DNA of 12,500 nt from Glandiceps talaboti (lineage: Eukaryota > Hemichordata > Enteropneusta > Spengelidae): positions 15,714,484 to 15,726,983 of the forward strand of contig NC_135550.1 of the NCBI RefSeq assembly GCF_964340395.1, written 5' to 3'. A program made the translations under genes and the position numbers. Below are positions 1 through 7,958 of the stretch, one piece after another. Under the pieces are notes generated by a model that saw only the letters and a list, made by a program, of their open reading frames with translations, was not told the DNA's origin and did no database searches. The stretch's first letter is position 1, and each line of letters begins with the position of its first letter.

Positions 1-113
1 TATGCTTCTTAGTTGAACCTCGCAATACGTGCGCTTTCAAAATTCGTTAGAAGTAAGGCAATATCACATATCCATTATACAAGCCGCCTGTCTTTCCACC
101 TTATATTGGACGG
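1..113. other. Left flank, no recognisable feature
   Basis: This is mixed-composition sequence before the poly-A run. It shows no tRNA-type B box, no coding similarity and no repeat that I recognise. It could be the body of a retroposed element whose tail is the following A run, but nothing in these 113 bases proves that. Confidence 0.4.
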
Positions 114-286
<173 letters not shown>

Positions 287-364
287 TGTTATTTATACCG
301 CTCTACATACATATGTATTGAGCACTGTTTACTCAAGCATAGACATTTTACATATACTGAGGTA

Positions 365-367
<3 letters not shown>
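287..367. other. Structured spacer between foldback and second TA array
   Basis: This short unique stretch holds a perfect 12-bp palindrome, ATACATATGTAT, at 307-318. It overlaps by one base a small hairpin with arms TTGAG (318-322) and CTCAA (332-336). The motif ATACTG at 354-359 echoes in inverse the CAGTAT that opens the foldback at 219. No open reading frame of note is present apart from ones running through the repeats. Confidence 0.5.

Positions 368-440
<73 letters not shown>
368..440. repeat. (TA)n dinucleotide array
   Basis: A 73-base uninterrupted TA array. Together with 156-218 it brackets the 149-bp foldback-containing segment. Confidence 0.95.
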
Positions 441-443
<3 letters not shown>

Positions 444-627
444 TTTCCCAGTTTACAGACTTTTATTTATCTAAGAATTTTCTACTTATCATGTGTTGTG
501 TTTTTACTGTTAGTCGCCGTTTCGTAGCAAATTGATAAAGAACACTGTAAATCTGGATTCGTGAAAGATTACTAAACATACTGTATAAAATTTACTGTGC
601 TTGGAGAGAGAAAATACAATATATATA

Positions 628-633
<6 letters not shown>
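441..633. other. A+T-rich sequence, nothing recognised
   Basis: Low-complexity-leaning A+T-rich DNA between two TA arrays. The end (about 618-633) is already degenerate TA repeat, with a TAATATTA palindrome near 627-634. Confidence 0.4.
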
Positions 634-724
<91 letters not shown>

Positions 725-728
725 GTGT
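634..728. repeat. Compound (TA)n-(TG)n array
   Basis: About 47 bases of TA run directly into (GT)n from 681. The GT run has one T-to-C interruption at 720 and ends at 728. Alternating purine-pyrimidine (TG)n of this length is a classical Z-DNA-forming sequence, and the TA half melts easily. It is most likely a neutral microsatellite. Confidence 0.95.
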
Positions 729-1567
729 CTGTCACGGTGGAAAATATTAAACATAATATTTATTGTGAAATCGCTCCTATATAAACCTAAAGAGAAACCG
801 AGAGAATATAAGGGTGAAGGGATCGGAGTATGCATAAAGAAATACAGGCAGTAGGCAGGAGAAAACAGAAAAAAACCAGATAGGAGATATAAAGTAGAAA
901 GAAGGAGAGGTAGAATGGGTTGGGGGTTATTAGAATGAAAGTTCGCATCACTATTGTTGCGGAGGAATCTGCGAAGAAAAATAATGCAACTTCTTCTCAC
1001 ATATTTAATCGCGTCCTTTGGATATACAGCCTACACTGATTATAGATCAACTGAGTAACTGTAATTGAACAACTCAATGAATCATTTATAATGGTTTATG
1101 ATACATTTGTACTTACATTGAAAACAGACTGGATCATGGTTAATGCTCTTAAATCAGTAATCCGTCTGAACTGATGTACTAGGTTAGATATAGATCCTTA
1201 AGAGAAAATAGCAATGCAAGTAGCTTCTGGCATGCTACCTGATTATCTGTATATCCCCTGGTTCCATGTTCGCATTAGTAGATTTCTTTACCGTAAATAT
1301 ACCTACCTGTCTTCTTCCAGCAAAAACCAATGTGACTTGTACATGGTATGTAAGCAATCATTAAATACAGATGACAGTACCCACTCGTCAGATATTCATT
1401 AAAAATACATGAACATATATGTTGTGATAAAACTTAAATGGTATCTTTACTAGACAACTGTACTGCTTATTTAATGTACAGTAACATATTTGAATCAGAG
1501 TGGGCAGGGTGAAAAATACTTCTATTTGTGTATTCCTACTGTAAAATGTCACAAGTCACTATCATAA
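729..1567. other. Gene-free stretch with a purine-rich segment
   Basis: I see no exon, RNA gene or transposon coding remnant. The plus strand is noticeably purine-rich from about 788 to 945 (runs such as GAAGGAGAGG and GGGTTGGGGG), then returns to mixed A+T-rich sequence. A 62-codon open frame at 1214-1402 has no recognisable motif and is of chance length. Confidence 0.4.

Positions 1568-1633
<66 letters not shown>
1568..1633. repeat. (ACT)22 trinucleotide array
   Basis: Twenty-two uninterrupted ACT units on the plus strand (AGT on the minus strand). It passes without a gap into the tetranucleotide mosaic at 1634. Long poly-Y or poly-V translations across it are artefacts of the repeat. Confidence 0.95.
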
Positions 1634-1634
<1 letters not shown>

Positions 1635-1873
1635 TATGCATGCATGTATGCATGTACTCATACATACGTACGTACATACATGCATACAAACATACATACA
1701 TACATGCATACATACATACATACATACATACATACATACATACATACTATTACATACATACATACACACACATACACACATACACACATACGTACATACG
1801 TACATACATAAATACATACATACATACATACATACATACATACATACATACATACAGAACAGACAGACAGACC
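1634..1873. repeat. Tetranucleotide mosaic (GCAT/GTAC/ATAC) ending in (AGAC)n
   Basis: The array begins with GCATGCATGT-type and TACGTACGTA palindromic units. It then becomes mainly ATAC, with ACAC, GTAC and ATAA variants, to about 1855, and closes with a few AGAC units (about 1857-1873). All steps are single-base variants of one tetranucleotide, so it probably grew from one seed. The self-complementary GCATGC and TACGTA parts could form small hairpins. The frame rich in I, H and T is not evidence of a protein. Confidence 0.93.
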
Positions 1874-2321
1874 AGACTGGGGAATCAATCGTAGATATGT
1901 CAAGTGAATATTAAAAACAAACAATTAGATTTCTAGAATGCAGACACGGCATCTGATGATGCTATAGTTATAGAGATCTAGAGGCCAGTAATGACGTAAA
2001 CGAAGAGACGGCTAAAACACAAAAAACTATTTTGCCAAGAGGAAAGACGACTTGAAATGAAAAACAAGAAAAATTACACAGAAGCTTTCAGATGCCGTCC
2101 ATTAGAACAAAATGAATGGGTAAAGAGAGATGCTCTAGCCTTACCTAGCAGAAATATGTCTGTAACCTTAATATATGGGATATGGGATGTCAGCTGAGTG
2201 CTTATTAAACGTGTGAACAATACTCATATTAAAGCAGTCACTGTCTATAAGATATTTCTGATGTACTTAGATATTCATATATATATTTAGATATATTAGG
2301 TTTGAATATTAGATATGAATA
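1874..2321. other. Gene-free stretch, nothing firm
   Basis: A+T-rich sequence without exon-like or RNA-gene features. It includes a TGACGTAA (CRE/ATF-like) octamer at 1992-1999. The last 50 bases are TA-rich and lead into the triplet array. Confidence 0.4.
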
Positions 2322-2512
2322 GATGCTGATAATGATGATGGTGATGGTGGTGGTGGTGGTGGTGGTGGTGATATTTATGATGATGATGATGGTGGTGGTG
2401 GTGGTGGTGGTGGTGGTGATGATGATGATGGTGGTGGTGGTGGTGGTGGTGATCACGACGACGACGACGATGATGATGATGGTGGTGGTGGTGGTGGTGG
2501 TGGTGGTGGTGG

Positions 2513-2555
<43 letters not shown>

Positions 2556-2570
2556 AATGATGATGATGAT
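2322..2570. repeat. GAT/GGT/GAC triplet mosaic, 83 triplets in one phase
   Basis: Read from 2322 as triplets, the array is GAT with blocks of GGT (about 2340-2369, 2391-2418, 2430-2450 and 2481-2513), a short GAC block (2457-2468) and a final run of GAT. The few exceptions (GCT, AAT, ATT, TAT, CAC) are substitutions. No insertion or deletion breaks the 3-base phase over 249 bases. The GGT blocks carry repeated GG pairs that could form two-tetrad G-quadruplexes on the plus strand. Open frames crossing it on both strands (poly-H, poly-V, poly-M, poly-T, poly-S) reflect the repeat. I see no start, splice or homology evidence for a coding homopeptide. Confidence 0.95.
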
Positions 2571-3102
2571 AACGCCATCGTTTCAGTAATAAGTATGAAT
2601 GTGACATCGATTTGATTTGATTGCAGCCGTGTATCATTATACGTTGCTATAAGCACACGATTCGCGTGCCTTTCGTTATTGTTTCCAGCCTTGCTTGTTG
2701 ACAGTGTTATTACCGTGTGGGCAACTGTCAACATGAATAACGTCTTTCGTGAATCAGCGAATACTGAGCTCGTTTCTCAGTCAGTAAGGTAGTTCACAGA
2801 TAAAGTTCTGTTTTCTGTTTTAAAGAACCGCTGTCTTTTCCTATCAATTAAAACTTCGAACGATGTCTAGGATGCCCCATGGTTTGGAACGTTGACGGAC
2901 ACTCCACTGAGCGCCTCGGGCCAATTGGTGTTCGATGGTGACATGTATTCCCTCGAATCATGGTGGCCGTGACAGGGCACGCATTAAATACTTTAAATCG
3001 TGCTTCTTCTGAAAAGCCCCCTGACTGGTTCATGTATGCTTCACCGAAGCATATAAAGACATGGTCACATAATTTTCTTTTCATTCGAAAGCATAGTCGT
3101 TT
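2571..3102. other. Gene-free stretch with a G+C-rich patch
   Basis: Bases 2881-2940 are 35/60 G+C and 2941-3000 are 27/60, against a window that looks close to one third G+C. The patch is open on the minus strand (stop-free from about 3168 to 2848) and for a shorter stretch on the plus strand, but I recognise neither peptide. It sits just before an (ATAC)n array, an arrangement seen when a retroposon carries a microsatellite tail. A separate 58-codon frame at 2616-2789 begins near a TTGCAG acceptor-like site but resembles no known protein. Confidence 0.4.
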
Positions 3103-3174
3103 ATACATACATACATACATACATACATACATACATACATACATACATACATACATACATAAATACATACATGC
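3103..3174. repeat. (ATAC)n tetranucleotide array
   Basis: Fourteen perfect ATAC units (3103-3158), then ATAA, two ATAC and ATGC. It has the same unit and orientation as the main part of the mosaic at 1634-1873. It could be the tail of an element occupying about 2860-3102, or an independent microsatellite. Confidence 0.95.
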
Positions 3175-3570
3175 TTGAAGGAACTAAAGTCATATTTAAT
3201 ATACTTTTTTTTATTCTCAATCGAAAGCTTAAAATTCTCATGGATATTTGGTTAATATCAATCAATCGTTAATTTATACGACATGATGAAAATCTATGAT
3301 TTTCTGAAAGTGATATTATGTTTCGCAAAGCTAGGTTTAAGGGGAAAACAGACTGCTCTATTATCGTGAACATATCTTTTTTTTAAAGCTATTCTGTTAA
3401 TTATTCTACATAATCCATAACTCATCTCTACTCGTGACTTTGTGCACCAGGTCAAGGCGTAAATAAGTACTGCAATGTACCAATTCATCATTTGGACGGT
3501 CTTCAAATAATGATATTGACCTCTGATGCTGTAACTTTTGGAGAAAAATACTATTGACTTGATAGGAGCA
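3175..3570. other. Gene-free stretch, nothing recognised
   Basis: Mixed A+T-rich DNA with short T runs. A 70-codon minus-strand frame at 3294-3506 has no motif or family resemblance. Confidence 0.4.
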
Positions 3571-3580
3571 GGGGGGGGGG
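3571..3580. repeat. G10 homopolymer
   Basis: Ten consecutive G residues, preceded by GCA and followed by TGTC. This is unusual in A+T-rich DNA. It could be slippage-prone or miscounted in the read data. Confidence 0.9.
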
Positions 3581-3976
3581 TGTCAGAGTGCGTGGGAGTT
3601 CAGCATTGCTAACGGCTGCCTGTAATCTAGAATCCATGGTTACAGTACAGCAAATAAACAAACATCTTAAACATATTCTGACATCTTATTTCATTACGTT
3701 TCTTTTCAAGGGGTGTCTGCAAGGCTCTTGTCAACGTAATTTCGAAGCACATGACAATAACAATTCCCTCCTCCATACCATCAAGATTACACATCTTTCG
3801 TTTTTGACACTGTATAACTAATTAAATAGATAATGTAAAATAGACAAAGGAGTAGTGCATTACCTAAATACACACCCAACTTTCTTACGTCTTTTAAATG
3901 AACCGTTTTGCGATAATATCTGGTTCACACTTAGAGATTTCTTTCAAATCAAGGGACTAATTTGATTACTCGGGGA

Positions 3977-4094
3977 TTGATGTAGCACTATATAGCTATA
4001 GAACTAACAGTTAAAAGTCCCAGATATTGACACGTATGATTTACCACTGACGTCATCTTCATTAGCAATCGCCGGTACAACGTTGCTACATCAA
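3977..4094. repeat. 11-bp inverted repeat around a CRE palindrome
   Basis: TTGATGTAGCA at 3977-3987 is exactly complementary to TGCTACATCAA at 4084-4094, with 96 bases between. Flanking bases on either side do not continue the pairing. An 11-bp perfect match at this distance could be the termini of a tiny decayed inverted-repeat element, or chance. Confidence 0.5.
4048..4055. promoter_or_regulatory. Perfect CRE palindrome TGACGTCA
   Basis: The full 8-bp consensus site for CREB/ATF bZIP dimers. Two related sites follow at 4131-4138 (TGACGTAC) and 4532-4539 (TTACGTCA). The motif match is exact. Whether it is bound, and which gene it would serve, cannot be told because no promoter or exon is visible nearby. 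Confidence 0.35.
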
Positions 4095-5407
4095 AGGACA
4101 ATCAGTTGGGACAATTATAGATTCTACTAGTGACGTACACGTTCCGAATTCACCCCGACAAGTCAACATGGCACTCCCCTTGGGATTTGGATTGACGAAA
4201 TCAGATAAATAACAAATGCTTTATTAGATGTTGCCAACGCAACAAAGAAGTAGAAAGATTCTTTTCAATGCAGCTGATTATAACCCATATGTAATACACA
4301 ACTTTTCAACATCACCAAGTATCAGGAATCGTTCCCTTTCTGAATTCCACCATAGACCCTCCCTCTATGATTCCACTCAACGTAATCCGCGGAACCTCGG
4401 CAATTATCAACCTACCTTGATTGTAATCTCTCTCCTGCCCCGGTAAAGCATAGGCTAGGCTGACATTAAACATAGAAATCAGCAATTGTGTCAAATGTCA
4501 CAAGAATGATATCGCTTTGAATATCACTACATTACGTCATACTTGACACATCGATCTCAATCAGATTAATTGATTTATACCTTCTTCTTTGCATGACTTA
4601 AGACAAAAGGATATTTCTTGCCGTCGGCATAGTATAGCTATAGTTGGAAGGTAATAGATTTGTAGCATTAAAATGCAGGTATTTACACTTTACGTGCCGC
4701 AAAAGGGAATTACATGAAAAAAACAGATACTGTGCACTTATGTTTGATAGAAAGGACGAACACGACCAATTTACAATGTTGTAACATCTTACAGAAATGC
4801 TTTATTTGAGTTTCGAACATACCTTTTCTAATCAACGTTATGGGACCCGAACAAACGCAAATGACATATGTCGTGGACACGACTTTCATACGGTTACCAA
4901 TTTAAGATATTCTCAGTTGATACAAGAAGAATTTCACGAAATTTGTATTCTCTAGAGTATTCTACCTGTACAGCGCCTTTGAACTCTACGTCGGAGTGAA
5001 ACTGGCTCTTTAATAATTGACTGATTGGTAAAAAATGTACAAAACTTAAAATTTTCATTGTCTGATTATATTCACGATATCTTTGACCAAAAATATCTGT
5101 CAGAACACTGATCTATCGTTCATCTGGCTGCATATTGCATTTAGGAATAGACTATTCGACATTAAGACATGCTAACAGCCGCTAACAGGAGGCCTGTTTT
5201 GAGTTTCTATGCAGACCGTAACAGAGTAGAAATTAAATGAGCGTTGTATATCAACGTATAGGTTCATTACAAATGTAATCCTAACTTCTTGTCTGTCTCA
5301 TCGGCATGTGGTTCCGTCGAAAATCTTACAATCAGATTGTCTACACCGCTCTGTAAAAACTGTCTTACTCACAGCAGTGGGAACTGAAAATATCGACCCC
5401 CCTACTG

Positions 5408-5446
<39 letters not shown>

Positions 5447-5449
5447 GTA

Positions 5450-5494
<45 letters not shown>

Positions 5495-5497
5495 ATA

Positions 5498-5544
<47 letters not shown>

Positions 5545-5604
5545 GACGACGACGACGACGACGACCACCACCACCGCCACCACCACAACCACCACTACTA
5601 CTGC
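5408..5604. repeat. TAC/GAC/CAC triplet mosaic
   Basis: In order: TAC x13, GTA, TAC x15, then ATA plus two extra bases that shift the phase, TAC x15, GAC x7, CAC x3, CGC, CAC x3, AAC, CAC x2, TAC x2, TGC. Only the first base of the triplet changes between blocks (T, G, C), so the blocks look like successive spreading of substitutions within one array. The CAC part gives GTG repeats on the minus strand. The L/Y/D/H runs in the open frame across it are repeat translation, with the L-to-Y switch marking the phase slip at 5495-5499. Confidence 0.95.
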
Positions 5605-5859
5605 AACATTGCAAATATTGTGAATACTTTATGGACTGTATAGTATAGTGAACCACAAGGAGGATGGGGTTGGAACCATGTAATACTGTTCACGAAGCAA
5701 ATTACGAATCAAATTAGCATAGATAAAATCCCTCTTTCATATTTACGCAAGGAGAACCTCAATTTACGAAGTACGGAGACAAAAACTTAATCGTTCCGTT
5801 TGATAACCGGACTTAAAGTGAATGCCATTAATGTTCATGGAATACGTACTAATACCTAA
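5605..5859. other. Possible body of the downstream retroposon
   Basis: Unique-looking A+T-rich sequence. It may include more of the retroposon whose 3' end lies at about 5860-6020, for example the stretch from AAATTAGCATAGATAA near 5714. I cannot place a 5' boundary. Confidence 0.3.
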
Positions 5860-5953
5860 GCATTTCTAGCCATTACCCTAAGGAATATGTGTACCAAATT
5901 TCGTCGAATTGAGTTAGCCGTTGTTTTGAGAAAACGATGACACGCAGGCAGGC

Positions 5954-5984
<31 letters not shown>

Positions 5985-6020
5985 TAGACATACAGACAGA
6001 CAGACAGACAGACAGACAGA
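5860..6020 (+). mobile_element. Probable LINE/SINE 3' end with (AGAC)n tail
   Basis: The block containing CCTAAGGAATATGTGTACC, AAATTTCGTCGAATTGAG and GTTTTGAGAAAACGATGACA resembles the conserved 3' ends of invertebrate RTE-like LINEs and the SINEs that borrow them. It has a terminal stem GTTTT-GAG-AAAAC at 5923-5935, extendable to 5919-5939 with two wobble pairs. It is followed directly by GGCA/GACA units (5944-6020, with GATA and TACA interruptions), the microsatellite tail such elements often carry. The orientation is plus strand, 3' end at the right. No reverse transcriptase remains, so the copy is 5'-truncated or a SINE. The family assignment is recollection of pattern, not an alignment. 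Confidence 0.6.
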
Positions 6021-7820
6021 AAAAATACGAAGAGGCGATTACGAGTTACTGAATTACCCCTTGTCCACCCTCTACAAACACAGACATCATCGACGCAGTT
6101 GACTTTTCTTTTATAAATTGGCGACATGTGTACACTTCAATGCATGGCATCATTAAATGTTGTTTTCCGTCAACAAATTGCCACGGGATAGGTTACTTCC
6201 TAAGACGTAGAGAACAGTGATAGTTAGGTTCACAACGGGTTCATTTTGTGATGAGGTCATCTAAACAGACAACTTTTAGACATTCAAATAATCGTAAATA
6301 TGAATATCGCGGTGTGAATCAAGGAACAATAAAGCTAAAGTTTACTGATGTCAGATACAAGGCCATTTTTAGACAAAAGTAAAAAGCCTAACGCTTTAAA
6401 TCAAAGTACAGATTATGACATGTACGTTTATCTGTTATATACGAAAGAAATCTATCTGTTATATTCGAAGATGAAGTAAACCGCTGGATTTTTCTCAAAT
6501 GCGAAGTCACTGCATAAGTTTGTCATTCAAAATACCGAAAAAGGGTAATCTCCCTACCTGTATCTTGGTAGTTACTAACATGTACAATAACACAGGCCCA
6601 TATCATAATAATTTAACAGTTTCGTAACTCTTTTTATCTCTACATAATTAAAATGAAATCGTCAGAGATATGACTACGTGCAGATATTGGCAGAACCACC
6701 ACAAGGTTCACAATATAAATTTCAAGTACCATTACGTATGTTCCTGCAATGTTCATAAATTTGCATATTTTTTTCTAACCAGTGTAACTCTACATGCAAG
6801 TCCCTACCTTCATGATATCGCAGCGACGAAAAACAAAGCACCCAATTGCAAGATGTTCAGTGTGTTTCTACGTCACATAAAACATGGCACATTACATATT
6901 TATTGACATTCCTTACATTTTTCTGTATATAAAGATACGTTCATGGTAGAAATTTTAGAAAACGATTTGAAATATGAAAAATCATTAGAAGCATTGAGCA
7001 TTGTCTTTTTTGTGCCTTGATAAATTACATACACGTATTGGTGACAGTTGAATATTATAGATGAGTTGCTTTCCTGTGTAATACAACTGAACTTTGAAGC
7101 ATGCTTAGCACAGGTTTATGGATTACGTTTGTCGCCCATTTGTCTAAGATGACAGACTGAAAGGCGATCAGTTCATATCTGTCTCTGCCCTCATGAATTA
7201 TCTCTGTTATTCAGTCATACATCAACATTGATATGGCTATGACACATAACTTCGTCATGTTTACAGTGTTCTTATATGATCTAAATTTCGGTTTAAGTGG
7301 AATGCTTGGTACTACATTGTCATGGAAATAGTGGGATTGAATATTGTATATTTTTCTGAACGATTTAGATTTGTCAAACATTTGTCTTCGCTCAAAACAT
7401 TTATTTTATTATTTTTACATTCCAAGTATTACAATTTAAATTTTATATTTCACCTTACCTTTCACCCACCACACAAAAAAAAATACACAACAAAATATCC
7501 ATTTATTGTCATCATATTCTACCCTTGTTTCTTTACTTGTAAGAACACATCCCCATCTTTAGAAACCATGACAAATCTAACCGAAATGACGTGATAGGCA
7601 CATACATGTTCACAAGAGTTCAACATCATGGGATGACAGTGCAGTTAGAACTTCGAAACTTTCCTGACAAATACGAATCAATCATTAGACAGTTCAGGAG
7701 GTCATTGGCAAACCGAATCGGTAAATCAATCATCGTGTAAATATAGAGAAACATGAATAAGGAATCAGCGCAGAGCAAATGTTTCGGCCCCAACAGAGAA
7801 ATATCAGGTCACGCGATAAA
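6021..7820. other. Gene-free stretch, single-copy in appearance
   Basis: About 1.8 kb with no long simple repeats and no convincing exon. Open frames at 6670-6906 (78 codons) and 7322-7594 (90 codons, T-rich and therefore F/L-rich) look like chance. Isolated motifs include an octamer ATTTGCAT at 6759-6766, TACGTCA at 6869-6875 and TGACGTGA at 7587-7594. Confidence 0.4.
6429..6476. repeat. Two-copy tandem duplication, 24-bp period
   Basis: TATCTGTTATATACGAA at 6429-6445 recurs as TATCTGTTATATTCGAA at 6453-6469, one mismatch in 17. The remainder of each 24-base unit is less similar (AGAAATC against GATGAAG). It is a small local duplication without obvious function. Confidence 0.75.
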
Positions 7821-7958
7821 TGACGTAATCTAAGCGTAACTGAGTGTAGATAATTAGTGTGTTCTACGTCATCATGATATAATGAACGTCATCTCTATTT
7901 GCGAGTATTGACACCAATGATAATTCAATGAACTGATACTTGGCAGCGATTACGTAAT
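7821..7958. promoter_or_regulatory. Cluster of bZIP-type (CRE/PAR-like) motifs
   Basis: Four ACGT-core motifs lie within 138 bases: TGACGTAA (7821-7828), TACGTCA (7865-7871), AACGTCA (7885-7891) and the palindrome ATTACGTAAT (7949-7958). The last contains TTACGTAA, the consensus of PAR-bZIP/NFIL3-type factors; the others are CREB/ATF half-site variants. Spacing is irregular, with no TATA-like promoter or exon beside it. It could be part of an enhancer, or a chance cluster. Confidence 0.25.

Larger units (their letters stand above)
3581..5407. other. Gene-free stretch, mostly single-copy in appearance
   Basis: About 1.8 kb without large repeats. It contains the inverted repeat and CRE motifs listed separately. 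Around 5171-5198 there is a GCTAACAG direct repeat (5171-5178 and 5181-5188) overlapping a small AACAGG/CCTGTT hairpin (5184-5198). Open frames at 3588-3821 (77 codons), 4228-4446 (72 codons) and 4312-4494 (minus, 60 codons) show no recognisable domain. Bases 4340-4440 are richer in C than their surroundings, but no exon can be argued convincingly. Confidence 0.4.

Noticed and set aside
572-1000. 142-codon minus-strand frame and overlapping plus-strand frame through the TA/TG array
   Set aside because: The I/Y and H/T runs are repeat translation and the remaining peptide resembles nothing known.
1640-1860. Regular tetranucleotide spacing considered as a CRISPR-like array
   Set aside because: There are no repeats separated by unique spacers. 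It is a continuous microsatellite in an animal genome.
2296-2637. Long poly-histidine, poly-valine, poly-threonine and poly-serine frames over the triplet array
   Set aside because: They occur in several frames on both strands at once, as expected for an uninterrupted triplet repeat. No start context, splice site or conserved flank singles one out.
2616-2789. Possible exon after a TTGCAG acceptor-like site, open for 58 codons with a hydrophobic middle
   Set aside because: The acceptor has a poor polypyrimidine tract, the putative donor near 2781-2790 is weak, and the peptide is not recognisable.
4416-4494. Minus-strand exon candidate ending at an AAG|GTAGGT donor-like site
   Set aside because: The donor is good, but no acceptor or homologous peptide supports it, and such sites occur often by chance.
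5184-5200. AACAGG/CCTGTT hairpin followed by TTTT, shaped like an intrinsic terminator
   Set aside because: The stem is only 6 bp and the DNA is eukaryotic, with no gene upstream.
5308-5643. 111-codon frame with L, Y, D and H runs
   Set aside because: It is the translation of the TAC/GAC/CAC mosaic, and the switch of residue type marks a phase slip, not a domain.
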